DNA from: Parcubacteria group bacterium GW2011_GWA2_38_13b
GTDB taxonomy: Bacteria > Patescibacteriota > Minisyncoccia > GWA2-38-13b
Direction of reading: 5' to 3'
Length of the DNA: 54,526 bases
NCBI GenBank assembly: GCA_000992445.2
Contig: LBUF02000001.1
Location: forward strand, 126,393 to 180,918
The stretch's first letter is position 1. Each line of letters opens with the position of its first letter. Below the pieces are notes generated by a model. The model was not told the DNA's origin and did not search any database. It worked only from the letters and a program-made list of their open reading frames with translations. The position numbers and the translations under genes are program-made. Below, piece after piece: positions 9,212 to 16,858 of this stretch.

Positions 9212-9245
9212 AAAAAAAATCCGGCGAAAAACCGGATTTTTTTTT
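9212..9245. terminator. Terminator between tRNA-Lys and half-MFS gene
   Basis: AATCCGG and CCGGATT arms around CGAAAAA are flanked by A8 and T9 runs, a strong stem usable in both directions. It probably ends the minus-strand tRNA-Lys transcript. Confidence 0.7.
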
Positions 9246-9268
9246 ATTTATGCGCCCAGAGGGCATCA

Positions 9269-9318
9269 TCAGCCCGAGACCTGCCTACCGGCGGGCAGGC
9301 TGATCATCCTTGGGCTGA
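9269..9318. repeat. GC-rich nested palindrome
   Basis: Outer CAGCCC/GGGCTG arms enclose CCTGCC...GGCAGG with a CGGCGGG core. It lies between two terminator-like or tRNA signals and matches the style of the other GC-rich palindromes in the window. Confidence 0.5.
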
Positions 9319-9338
9319 AACCTTAATCTATTTAATAA

Positions 9339-9411
9339 TGCGTCCACCAGGAATCGAACCTGGAACCTTATGGTTAAGAGCCATCTGCTCTACCGATTGA
9401 GCTATGGACGC
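9339..9411 (-). tRNA. tRNA-Lys (anticodon CUU)
   Basis: Acceptor GCGTCCA pairs with TGGACGC. The D-arm is GCTC...GAGC, the anticodon loop CTCTTAA gives CTT, and the T-arm is CCAGG-TTCGATT-CCTGG. One G-A pair sits at the top of the anticodon stem. CCA is not encoded. It reads AAG. Confidence 0.93.
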
Positions 9412-9511
9412 AAAGCGAAATTAGAGAATAGTAACGCATTTAACACATTTTGATTTTACTATGAATTAAGTTTTTTGCGCAAGCAATGGATAAATTCTTA
9501 ATAAATAGAAT

Positions 9512-9540
9512 TTGACATTCAATTGCTTATAAAATAATAT
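9512..9540 (+). promoter_or_regulatory. Sigma-70 promoter of the coiled-coil gene
   Basis: TTGACA (9512-9517), exactly 17 bases, then TAATAT (9535-9540). The predicted transcript start (about 9547) is the A of an upstream 17-codon ORF. Confidence 0.65.
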
Positions 9541-9546
9541 AAAAGT

Positions 9547-9608
9547 ATGAACCCCGTTAGACATCGTGGTAGTATCTTACTGGATTATGATAATGTTTAG
9601 ACGAGGTT
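9547..9608 (+). promoter_or_regulatory. Leader with MNPV-type short ORF and imperfect inverted repeat
   Basis: ATGAACCCCGTTAGA opens a 17-codon ORF (9547-9600, beginning MNPVRHRG). Arm AACCCCGTTAGACAT (9550-9564) pairs imperfectly with ATGTTTAGACGAGGTT (9593-9608), which ends just before the next gene's start. It belongs to the same repeat family as the ftsH and tyrS leaders. Confidence 0.5.
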
Positions 9609-9620
9609 TAATTGAAAAAT

Positions 9621-10034
9621 ATGTTAAAAAAGCAACAAAAAATGTCTAATGGAGTAAAAGCAAAATCTAAAAAATCGAACGATCATAATCACGATGATAT
9701 TCGTCAAGATATTCGGGGCCTTGGTGTTTTAATAGAACGAGTTAATGATAACGTGAGCTTTGTGGCGGAACAATACGAGGATATTAAACAAGATGTTTCT
9801 TCAATTAAACAAGATGTTTCTTCAATTAAACAAGATGTTTCTTCAATTAAACAAACAGTAGATTCTCACACGGAAACATTAGGTCATCATACCGAAATGA
9901 TTGGTTCTATGAAGACCGATATGGAAATTATGAAAACCGACATTGAATTTATTAAAACTTCCTTGAAGAGAAAAGTGGATGTTGAAGAATTCGCGGTTCT
10001 TGAAAGGCGGGTGGCTGCGTTAGAAAGAGGATAA
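9621..10034 (+). CDS. Hypothetical coiled-coil protein with 7-residue repeats
   Basis: About 137 residues with a basic N-terminus (KKQQKMSNGVKAKSKK), a helical region with hydrophobics every 3-4 residues, three exact copies of a DVSSIKQ heptad (DNA unit of 21 bases at 9792-9854), and a C-terminal EFAVLERRVAALERG that is a typical coiled-coil end. It probably forms a parallel bundle. No enzymatic motif is present, and similar proteins are simply labelled hypothetical. The frame could also open at a TTG at 9612; I prefer the ATG at 9621. It is preceded by a good promoter and a structured leader and followed by a strong terminator, so it is a single-gene unit. Confidence 0.6.
   Translation: MLKKQQKMSNGVKAKSKKSNDHNHDDIRQDIRGLGVLIERVNDNVSFVAEQYEDIKQDVSSIKQDVSSIKQDVSSIKQTVDSHTETLGHHTEMIGSMKTDMEIMKTDIEFIKTSLKRKVDVEEFAVLERRVAALERG
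9792..9854 (+). repeat. Three tandem 21-bp repeats inside the coiled-coil gene
   Basis: The unit GATGTTTCTTCAATTAAACA plus one A is present three times without change. Because 21 is a multiple of 3, copy-number change would lengthen or shorten the coiled coil by one heptad without a frameshift. Confidence 0.85.
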
Positions 10035-10058
10035 ATTAAAGTTTATTTGGAATGGTCA

Positions 10059-10099
10059 AAATCCCGCCCCGCAGTACTGCGGGGCGGGATTTGTTTTTT
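10059..10099 (+). terminator. Strong terminator/palindrome after coiled-coil gene
   Basis: A perfect palindrome with arms AAATCCCGCCCCGCAG (10059-10074) and CTGCGGGGCGGGATTT (10077-10092), followed by GTTTTTTA. The core CCCGCCCCGCA...TGCGGGGCGGG closely resembles the palindrome inside the O-antigen ligase gene (19795-19843). Confidence 0.75.
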
Positions 10100-10136
10100 A
10101 CCGTTTTCGTGCTAATTTTAAGAAGTAATCGTCAGT

Positions 10137-11666
10137 ATGAAAAATATTATTCCGCAAGAAATTGTAAATATTTTGGAAAAATTGCAGGCATCCGGATACG
10201 ACGCTTATATTGTCGGCGGATGCGTGCGGGATTATTTGCTCGGCAGAAAGCCGAAGGATTGGGATATTACGACTTCGGCGAAGCCCGAAGAAATTCAAGA
10301 AGTTTTCCCTGGTTCTTTTTATGAAAATACGTTCGGCACAGTCACAATTTTGACGGAAAACGAAGACGCGGCATTAAGGGCGATAGAAATTACGCCGTTT
10401 CGCATTGAAGGTAAATATTCCGATCGCCGCCATCCGGATGAAATTAAATTCGCGAAAACATTAAAGGAAGATTTGTCGCGGCGCGATTTTACGATTAACG
10501 CGATGGCCATCAAGCAGAATAAAATTGCGGATTATTTCGAAGGCAAAGAGGATTTAGAAAAGAAAATCATAAAGACGGTTGGAAATCCCGACGAGCGTTT
10601 TCAAGAAGACGCTTTAAGAATAATGAGAGCGGCGCGTTTGGCAGCGGAACTTGATTTTAACATTGAGAAGAAAACAGCCGAAGCCATAAAAAATAATTCC
10701 GAATTGATAAAAGAAATTTCCGTTGAGCGCGTTCGGGACGAACTTGTAAAAATTTTATCCATTCCTTCTAAAAATCCGGTGGGGAAAATGAAATTTTGGC
10801 AGGAATCGGAATTAACGGATAGTGATTTGGCAAGCGGTGCCATAAAAGGGCTGGAATTACTTCGCGACCTGGGGATTTTAAAACATATAATTCCGGAACT
10901 GGAAGCCGGAATGGGAGTGACGCAAAACAAGCATCATATATTTACCGTTTGGGAGCATAATTTTCGGGCATTCGCTTATGCCGTTAAAATGGATTTTTCC
11001 TTTGAAGTTAAAATTGCAAGTTTATTTCACGACATAGGCAAACCGCATTCCAAACGCGGCGAAGGACCAGACTCCACTTTTTACGGGCATGAAGTTGTCG
11101 GCGCGAAAATAACATCCGGAATATTAAATCATTTGAAGTTTCCCAAAAACCAACGCGATAAAATCGTTAAATTGGTCCGTTGGCATCTGTTTTTGTCCGA
11201 TCCCGACAAAATAACCCTTTCGGCGGTAAAAAGAGTTGTGAGAAATGTGGGGCAGGAGAATATTTGGGAATTGATCAATGTCCGTAAAGCGGACAGAATC
11301 GGTTCTGGCGTTCCCAAAGCCGAACCGTTTCGTTTGCGGACATACAAAGCGCTGATTGACCAGGCGTTGCGTGAGCCGATCTCCCTCAAGATGCTGAAAA
11401 TTAACGGTGATTATATTATGAAAATTTTGAATATTCCGCCCGGACCGAAAATCGGATTGATTTTAAAGAGCATAATGGGCGAAGTGCTTGACGATGCTTC
11501 CAAAAACGATGAAGATTATTTGGAAAGAAGAATTAAAGAACTAAATGAATTGTCGGAAGAAAAATTAAAAAAATTGTCAGCGAGCGGTGAAGAAAAATGG
11601 GAAGAAATTGAAGAGGGGGAAATTAAAGAAATAAAGAAGAAGCATCACGTTGATAACGGGGTATAG
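10137..11666 (+). CDS. cca: CCA tRNA nucleotidyltransferase
   Basis: A 509-residue nucleotidyltransferase that adds or repairs the 3' CCA of tRNAs. The catalytic head has IVGGCVRDYLLGR (about 25-37) and the metal-binding DWDIT (41-45), then the RRDFTINAMA block, RMMRA-type RIMRAARLAAEL, and an HD-domain motif LFHDIGKPHSKR around 296-307, as in class II CCA enzymes with HD tails. This enzyme is needed here, since three of the four tRNA genes in the window do not encode CCA. Its last codons and stop overlap a truncated tRNA-Pro copy (11657 onward), and an intact tRNA-Pro follows. Confidence 0.93.
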   Translation: MKNIIPQEIVNILEKLQASGYDAYIVGGCVRDYLLGRKPKDWDITTSAKPEEIQEVFPGSFYENTFGTVTILTENEDAALRAIEITPFRIEGKYSDRRHPDEIKFAKTLKEDLSRRDFTINAMAIKQNKIADYFEGKEDLEKKIIKTVGNPDERFQEDALRIMRAARLAAELDFNIEKKTAEAIKNNSELIKEISVERVRDELVKILSIPSKNPVGKMKFWQESELTDSDLASGAIKGLELLRDLGILKHIIPELEAGMGVTQNKHHIFTVWEHNFRAFAYAVKMDFSFEVKIASLFHDIGKPHSKRGEGPDSTFYGHEVVGAKITSGILNHLKFPKNQRDKIVKLVRWHLFLSDPDKITLSAVKRVVRNVGQENIWELINVRKADRIGSGVPKAEPFRLRTYKALIDQALREPISLKMLKINGDYIMKILNIPPGPKIGLILKSIMGEVLDDASKNDEDYLERRIKELNELSEEKLKKLSASGEEKWEEIEEGEIKEIKKKHHVDNGV

Positions 11667-11700
11667 TATAATGGTAGTATGCACGCTTCGCCCCCATACT
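11657..11700 (+). pseudogene. Truncated tRNA-Pro-like 5' half
   Basis: CGGGGTA-TA-GTAT-AATGGTA-GTAT-G-CACGC-TTCG reproduces the 5' acceptor strand, D-arm, 5' anticodon stem and part of the anticodon loop of a tRNA-Pro, then breaks off. The sequence continues with CCCCCATACT, which forms a small AGTATG/CATACT hairpin instead of a 3' half. It overlaps the last 10 bases of cca and precedes the intact tRNA-Pro by 8 bases. Confidence 0.5.
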
Positions 11701-11708
11701 AAAAATAT

Positions 11709-11779
11709 CGGGCTGTAGTGTAATGGTAGCACGAGTCCTTCGGGAGGATTTAGTTCGAGTTCAAATCTCGGCAGCCCGA
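11709..11779 (+). tRNA. tRNA-Pro (anticodon CGG)
   Basis: Acceptor CGGGCTG pairs with CAGCCCG, D-arm GTGT-AATGGTA-GCAC, anticodon arm AGTCC-TTCGGGA-GGATT (anticodon CGG), T-arm TCGAG-TTCAAAT-CTCGG. CCA is not encoded. The island-like HTH/restriction-modification region begins 4 bases after it. Confidence 0.93.
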
Positions 11780-11783
11780 CTTT

Positions 11784-11975
11784 ATGAAAATAAACATAAA
11801 AAAATATCGAGATAAGCTCGGTGTTTCGCAAGACAAGTTGTCCAAACTTGCCAGTATCACTTTACATACAATTACCAAAATTGAATCCGGCTCAACGCCC
11901 AATCCGACTATTGAAACTATGGCCAAAATCGCCAAAGGGTTAGGTGTTTCAATCGATGATTTAATGAAAAAATAG
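11784..11975 (+). CDS. XRE-family helix-turn-helix regulator
   Basis: A 63-residue protein that is almost only a Cro/C1-type HTH domain: YRDKLGVSQDKLSKLASI (helices 1-2, turn), TLHTITKIESGSTPNPTIETMAKIAKGLGV (recognition helix and remainder), ending with DDLMKK. Size and position, 70 bases upstream of a restriction-modification gene on the same strand, fit a controller (C) protein that times expression of the enzyme. No C-box operator could be defined by eye. It starts 4 bases after tRNA-Pro, so it may be co-transcribed with that tRNA. Confidence 0.85.
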   Translation: MKINIKKYRDKLGVSQDKLSKLASITLHTITKIESGSTPNPTIETMAKIAKGLGVSIDDLMKK

Positions 11976-12045
11976 ATTAGCCAACATCCACTTGTGCCGA
12001 TTTTTTAAAAATGATAAACTATAAGTAGTCATAATTTTAAAAAAT

Positions 12046-14757
12046 ATGAGCGAAGAATTATTACAAAAATCTTTAAATAAGGGCGGTTTAATTTTAGGCC
12101 CGTTTGAGTACTACAATTTGGGTAGTACCACTCTTAATGATCTTAAAAAATATAAAATTATCCCAAGCAAAAATTACGACTCTTATGGTTTGAGAAAACC
12201 AGACGGTCTTTTAGTAGACAGAAGAAATAAAAAGAAATTAAGTGTTATTTTGGCAATAGAATGGAAAAAAGGTGAAAAATTCATAAACGAAAAAGATAAA
12301 ATTGATGCGATTGAACAATGCAACGATATCGCGCAGGAAATAGGAGCAAAAATCGGTTTAGCTACTGACGGACAAGATTTTATTTGGTTTAATCCAAACC
12401 ATAAAAACAAAGATAAAGAATATAAAGACCGTACAACTGGAAAAATTAGGAGTTATAGCTTGATAGTTAATAAAAATGATATTCCTCTAAAGGATGATTT
12501 TTTAGTGGATCAAAAAAATGACGAAGAAGACCTTGATAATCTAAAAACAAAAACGCAGGAAACCATAAAACTAATTCATAAAATTTTAAGTTTTATTGAT
12601 AATCAGCACTCTAAATTAGAAAAAGGTCAAATGATAAATCCGACCATTCTTGCTGGTCAAATTTGGCAGGATGTTTGGTCTGTGAGCGGTGCAACGCCAG
12701 AAAAATGTTTATACACCTTTGTTGAATTATTTATTTTTAAATATTTAAGTGATCTTGGTATTTTACAAGAAGACGACAAGGGAAATAAGGTAAATTTTGA
12801 TTATATTTTTAGTCTTAATCCCGATAAAGCATTTCGTAATTATAGCGATAATGTAAGACCATATTTAAAAGTAATGTTTCCTGCGAGCGAGGACGACCAA
12901 ACAACCATTATAAATGGTACGGTTTTAAATCCCGATGTTGATGAACATAGATTGGTTTTTCATAAAATTTTAAGTAAATTTAAAAAATTTGGTCCTCTCA
13001 AAAATATTGACCCAAGTTTTAAATCGCAGGTGTTCGAAGCTTTTATGAAGAGGAGTATCAGTCAGAAAAAATGGGGCCAATTTTTTACACCTCGTAATAT
13101 AGTTGACGCAATAATAAGTATTTCAGATATAGATAAACTACCAGTAGGATCAAAAATTTGTGACCCCGCTTGCGGAGTCGGAGGTTTTGTTTTGGAACCA
13201 ATTAGGGTGAAAGAAGAAAAGAAAGAAGACGGCTTAAATTTTTACTATAAAATCGAAGGTAAAGAAATTAAGCCTAAATATCAATTTTTTGGATTTGACA
13301 AGGGATTTGAAAGAGAGGAACAACTGACTATTGTACTCGCAAAAGCCAATATGTTGATTTTTGTTTCAGATCTTTTGAAACAAAATCCGAGTTTATCAAA
13401 AGAATTTTCTAAATTATTTAATAATACTTTCAAGCTTTTTAATAAATCTATTCTTGGTTCATTATCCAAAATAAATAGAAATTACTATGATTTGGTTTTA
13501 ACAAATCCCCCATATGTTATTCCCGGAAGTAGTAATTATAAAGAAGCTATAAAAAATAATGCCGAACTTAACGAATTTTATAAAATCAATGCTACAGGGT
13601 TAGAGGGGTTGTTTGTTGAGTGGATAATACGAAGTATAAAACCAAATGCAAAAGCATTTATAATTATTCCTGACGGAATTTTAAATAGATTAAGCGACGC
13701 AAAGTTGAGAAAATTTATTCAAGAAGAATGTTTTATTGACGGCATGATATCTCTACCGCAAGACGCTTTTTATACTACTTCGAAGAAAACTTATATTTTG
13801 GCACTAACAAAGAAAAATTCTAAAATAGATATACAAAAAAATTCAATTTTTGCCTATTTAGTAAGTAGTATAGGCGAAACATTGGATATAAACAGATTTT
13901 CTACACCAGAAAATAATGATTTGCCAGATATGGTAAACCAATTCAATCAATTCAAAGGTTCAAAAAATTCTTTTACTCCTCAAAATAGTAGGTGTAAAAC
14001 ATTGTCTTTTGAAAAATTTAATAATGCCGAGCATTGGGTGATAGATAGATTTTGGAACGATGAGGAATTAGTAGCTTTGGGCGTAAAAGAGGAAGTTAAA
14101 AATTTTTCCGTTGATGACTATATAAGCCTTATTCAACAGACAGAAAATTCTATTAGAAAATTAAAGAATGATTTGTTAGATTTAAGCTCTGAGCTTGAAA
14201 AAAGCAACAAAGACGAACAAATAGCTTATAAGACTATCGGTGGTGATAACGGCTTATTTAAAATTGAGAAGGGAAAATCAGAATATACAAAATCATATAT
14301 AAACAATAATAAAGGAGAATATCCAGTTTATTCTTCAAAAACTACAGAGGACGGAGTTATCGGGAATATTGATCATTACGATTATGAAACAAAATGCTTG
14401 ACTTGGACAACGGACGGCACATATGTCGGCACCGTTTATTATCGCAACGGGAAGTTTAGTATGACAACCCACTGCGGGGCTTTAATGCCAAAAGTAGACA
14501 AAGTTCATTTACCATACTTCCTTTATGTTCTTAATCGTGATTTGAGTAAGTATTACGCTGGAGAAGGAAGCAATAGGCGAATAACTGTTAATATAATTGA
14601 AGATGTAAGTGTTCCCGTCCCAATTAAAAAAGACGGAAGTTTCGATATTGACAAACAAATTGAAATAGCACAAAAATATAAAAAGTTAGAAGATATCAAA
14701 ACTACATTAAAAGAGGAAATGCAGATATTGTCGGAAGTGAAAATTAGTTTTGATTAA
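12046..14757 (+). CDS. Single-chain restriction-modification enzyme (nuclease, N6-adenine methylase, specificity domain)
   Basis: The 903-residue protein joins three activities. The N-terminus has a PD-(D/E)XK-like nuclease pattern, KPDGLLVDRR (D53) and LAIEWKKG (E72, K74), resembling type I HsdR N-terminal domains. The centre is an HsdM-type adenine methylase with GQFFTPRNIVDAI (344-356), S-adenosylmethionine motif DPACGVGGF (373-381) and catalytic NPPY (487-490). The C-terminus (about 700-903) holds a coiled coil (QQTENSIRKLKNDLLDL) and one HsdS-like target recognition domain with YPVYSSKTTEDGVIGN and YYAGEGSNRR. This is the type IIG/BcgI-like layout, with no separate subunits nearby. One TRD suggests a dimer or a short asymmetric target. 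The DNA is more A+T-rich than its surroundings. Confidence 0.85.
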   Translation: MSEELLQKSLNKGGLILGPFEYYNLGSTTLNDLKKYKIIPSKNYDSYGLRKPDGLLVDRRNKKKLSVILAIEWKKGEKFINEKDKIDAIEQCNDIAQEIGAKIGLATDGQDFIWFNPNHKNKDKEYKDRTTGKIRSYSLIVNKNDIPLKDDFLVDQKNDEEDLDNLKTKTQETIKLIHKILSFIDNQHSKLEKGQMINPTILAGQIWQDVWSVSGATPEKCLYTFVELFIFKYLSDLGILQEDDKGNKVNFDYIFSLNPDKAFRNYSDNVRPYLKVMFPASEDDQTTIINGTVLNPDVDEHRLVFHKILSKFKKFGPLKNIDPSFKSQVFEAFMKRSISQKKWGQFFTPRNIVDAIISISDIDKLPVGSKICDPACGVGGFVLEPIRVKEEKKEDGLNFYYKIEGKEIKPKYQFFGFDKGFEREEQLTIVLAKANMLIFVSDLLKQNPSLSKEFSKLFNNTFKLFNKSILGSLSKINRNYYDLVLTNPPYVIPGSSNYKEAIKNNAELNEFYKINATGLEGLFVEWIIRSIKPNAKAFIIIPDGILNRLSDAKLRKFIQEECFIDGMISLPQDAFYTTSKKTYILALTKKNSKIDIQKNSIFAYLVSSIGETLDINRFSTPENNDLPDMVNQFNQFKGSKNSFTPQNSRCKTLSFEKFNNAEHWVIDRFWNDEELVALGVKEEVKNFSVDDYISLIQQTENSIRKLKNDLLDLSSELEKSNKDEQIAYKTIGGDNGLFKIEKGKSEYTKSYINNNKGEYPVYSSKTTEDGVIGNIDHYDYETKCLTWTTDGTYVGTVYYRNGKFSMTTHCGALMPKVDKVHLPYFLYVLNRDLSKYYAGEGSNRRITVNIIEDVSVPVPIKKDGSFDIDKQIEIAQKYKKLEDIKTTLKEEMQILSEVKISFD

Positions 14758-15060
14758 AAATTCAGGTGGCACGCCAGTTTTACTGGCACGAAATTCGGCG
14801 GCGGCGGAAAAGTGAGGGCGGGCCCCGAAGGAGAAAATTCGTTTTCCTACGGGGTAAACAAAAATTCTTGCTTTTTGTGCTTGCCCCGTAGCAAGCCGAA
14901 GGATTTGCTATAGGGACCCGCCCGACTTGTCCGCCGAAGTTTCAACGCAGGTGGAGCGTTCGGTTTTCTGCTCCGCCTTTGGCGGAGCAATCAGTCAAAG
15001 TTTCGTTCAAAAAAGGTTCGAGCTTCGTTCAGTAATTGCGACCAATCATAGAAAATAATT
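14758..15060. other. GC-rich, highly structured non-coding block
   Basis: No gene is seen. GCCAGT-TTT-ACTGGC forms a first hairpin. A long irregular stem follows: CGGCGGA and TCCGCCG outside, GGGCGGGCCC with GGGACCCGCCC inside. It encloses a GGAGAAAA-TTCG-TTTTCC hairpin and a two-level hairpin TACGGGG...ACAAAAA...TTTTTGT...CCCCGTA. A separate perfect hairpin TGCTCCGCC-TTT-GGCGGAGCA lies at about 14970-14990. The base composition contrasts sharply with the A+T-rich gene to its left. It could be a non-coding RNA, a large palindromic repeat or the end of an integrated element. Confidence 0.5.
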
Positions 15061-15073
15061 AGCCGGAAGATTT

Positions 15074-16357
15074 ATGAGCTTATTGAATAAATTTTTTAAA
15101 GAAGCGGATAAAAAAGCGGCAATCTCGTGGGCGTTTTACGATTTTGCAAATTCTTCTTACGCATTATTGATTTTAAGTTTCGTTTTTCCAATTTATTTCA
15201 AAGAGGTAATTGTAGGAGTTGAAAGGGGTGATTTTTACTGGGGATTACTCGTAAGCATTTCTATTCTTATTGGGGGTTTACTCGCTCCAATAATTGGAGC
15301 AATAGCTGATTATGACTCGCGCAAGAAAATAAAATTTATTATTTTTGCTTTGGTGTCAATGGTCGGTACGGCTTTTCTATTTTTCAGCGGTTCAAATAAA
15401 TTATTACTTGTCTCACTGATTTTTCTGATTAGCAATGTTGCCTTTGAATTGGCGCAAACTTTGTACGATTCTTTTCTTGCGCGTGTTTCTACAAAAGAAA
15501 CTATTGGTAGGATTTCCGGACTTGCATGGGGACTTGGTTACATCGGCGGAGTTATTGCTATGCTTGCTTTCAAGCCATTATACGAAAATGGATATGCGGG
15601 GGATTTTGAATTTGGGTATAAGTTGGTGTTTCCATTGACCGCACTATTCTTTTTACTGTTTTCAATTCCATCTTTTATTTTTATTAAAGAAAAACCGGAA
15701 AATAAAAATAGAGAATCACTTTCCGTTCTTATAAAACATGGAATAAAAAGTGTTGTCGGAACCATAAAAAACCTAAAACGGCACAAAAATATCGCTTGGT
15801 TTTTGCTCGGCTTCTATTTTATGAACGACGCTTTAGTAATAATTTTTTCTTTTATTTCAATTTACGCCAGAACAACATTCGGGATGGAATTTAAAGAAAT
15901 TTTAACTTTGCTTTTAATTATCCAAATTATCGCTTTTCCTGCTGTAATTATTTTTGGTTTGTTGAGCGATAAAAAAGGATCAAAGAAAATTCTTTTATTT
16001 ACGATTGTAGTTTGGGCGATTATCGTTGTTTTATTGTCTATTGCCACTACAAAAACCATGTTTTATGTAATTGCGTTGTTGACTGCTCTTGTTATTGGTT
16101 CAAGCCAAGCGATAGCGCGTTCATGGCTTAGTAAACTTGTTCCTGACGAAAAACGATTTGAATTTTTTGGCTTCAATAGTTTTGCAAGTAAAATCGCGGC
16201 AACAACGGGTCCGGTTCTATTCGGCGTCGTTTCTGTAGCGACGGGCAATCAACGATTAGCCATGGCCGCCCTAGTACCATTTTTTATCGTCGCTTTCATA
16301 ATTTTTGCGAGAATTAAAGAAGAAAAAATTGAATCGTTGCCGCAGGTAAGCAATTAA
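15074..16357 (+). CDS. MFS transporter, UMF1/Atg22-like
   Basis: A 427-residue polytopic protein with about 12 transmembrane helices. The N-terminal ISWAFYDFANSSYALLI block is the hallmark of the UMF1 (Atg22-like) branch of the major facilitator superfamily. AIADYDSRKKIKF fits the MFS loop 2-3 signature, LARVSTKETIGRISGLAWGLGYIGG is another conserved block, and a second-half equivalent is GLLSDKKGSKK. UMF1 members are thought to export amino acids or other small metabolites; the substrate here is unknown. The preceding CGGAAGA gives a weak ribosome site. The next small membrane gene follows after 10 bases, so the two are probably co-transcribed. Confidence 0.88.
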   Translation: MSLLNKFFKEADKKAAISWAFYDFANSSYALLILSFVFPIYFKEVIVGVERGDFYWGLLVSISILIGGLLAPIIGAIADYDSRKKIKFIIFALVSMVGTAFLFFSGSNKLLLVSLIFLISNVAFELAQTLYDSFLARVSTKETIGRISGLAWGLGYIGGVIAMLAFKPLYENGYAGDFEFGYKLVFPLTALFFLLFSIPSFIFIKEKPENKNRESLSVLIKHGIKSVVGTIKNLKRHKNIAWFLLGFYFMNDALVIIFSFISIYARTTFGMEFKEILTLLLIIQIIAFPAVIIFGLLSDKKGSKKILLFTIVVWAIIVVLLSIATTKTMFYVIALLTALVIGSSQAIARSWLSKLVPDEKRFEFFGFNSFASKIAATTGPVLFGVVSVATGNQRLAMAALVPFFIVAFIIFARIKEEKIESLPQVSN

Positions 16358-16367
16358 TAAAAAATAA

Positions 16368-16775
16368 GTGTTTTCAAAAAAAATAATTTTCGTGTTTATA
16401 TCGGCGTTTTTTTTGAACTTGGTTTGGGAAAATCTGCATTCTTATTTGTATGTTCATTATCAGAGCGGACCGATAACGCAGGTCTTGCTTGCGCGCGCGG
16501 CGCTTGTTGACGCGTTTTTTATAACCACTCTGTGGTTATTTTTTCAATTTATCCCGTATTTAAAAAAAAGAATGTGGCTTGCCGCAATTTTTGCCGTTAT
16601 CGCGGCGATAATTTTGGAAAAATACGCTTTGAGTTCCGGCCGATGGGCGTATAATGAATATATGCCGATAATGCCCTTGCTTCGCATCGGTCTTACCCCG
16701 ACAATACAGTTGGGGGTTATATCCTTTTTTGCTTTTAAATATGTTGATAAGGTTTTTGGCAGAGGCGAGATATAG
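16368..16775 (+). CDS. Hypothetical four-helix membrane protein
   Basis: A 135-residue protein starting with GTG, 10 bases after the transporter gene. It has about four transmembrane helices (roughly 5-20, 38-60, 70-87, 105-125) and the conserved-looking motifs LVWENLHSYLYVHY and EKYALSSGRWAYNEYMPIMP, which place Trp, Glu, Tyr and Arg residues near the membrane surface. I have no family name for it. The promoter of the following peroxiredoxin gene overlaps its 3' end. Confidence 0.6.
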   Translation: MFSKKIIFVFISAFFLNLVWENLHSYLYVHYQSGPITQVLLARAALVDAFFITTLWLFFQFIPYLKKRMWLAAIFAVIAAIILEKYALSSGRWAYNEYMPIMPLLRIGLTPTIQLGVISFFAFKYVDKVFGRGEI

Positions 16776-16784
16776 TAGTATAAT
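16756..16784 (+). promoter_or_regulatory. Sigma-70 promoter of the peroxiredoxin-SOD pair
   Basis: TTGGCA (16756-16761), 17-base spacer, TATAAT (16779-16784). The -35 box lies inside the end of the upstream gene. The 5' leader of about 65 bases contains two hairpins (16808-16838). Confidence 0.7.
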
Positions 16785-16807
16785 ATAAATATAAATTTCT
16801 AATTTTT

Positions 16808-16838
16808 CCGCCCGTGGGCGGATCAGCCAGCGGGCTGA
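16808..16838 (+). promoter_or_regulatory. Two GC-rich hairpins in the peroxiredoxin leader
   Basis: CCGCCC-GT-GGGCGG (16808-16821) and TCAGCC-AGCG-GGCTGA (16823-16838) stand back to back between the promoter and the start codon. They could act as an attenuator or mRNA-stabilising structure, or be a member of the dispersed palindromes. Confidence 0.45.
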
Positions 16839-16858
16839 TAATTTCTAAACGATATTTT

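Noticed and set aside
9792-9854. CRISPR-like or phage tail-fibre repeat
   Set aside because: The three 21-bp units are contiguous, lie in frame in a coiled-coil gene and have no spacers. No CRISPR array or cas gene was found in the window.
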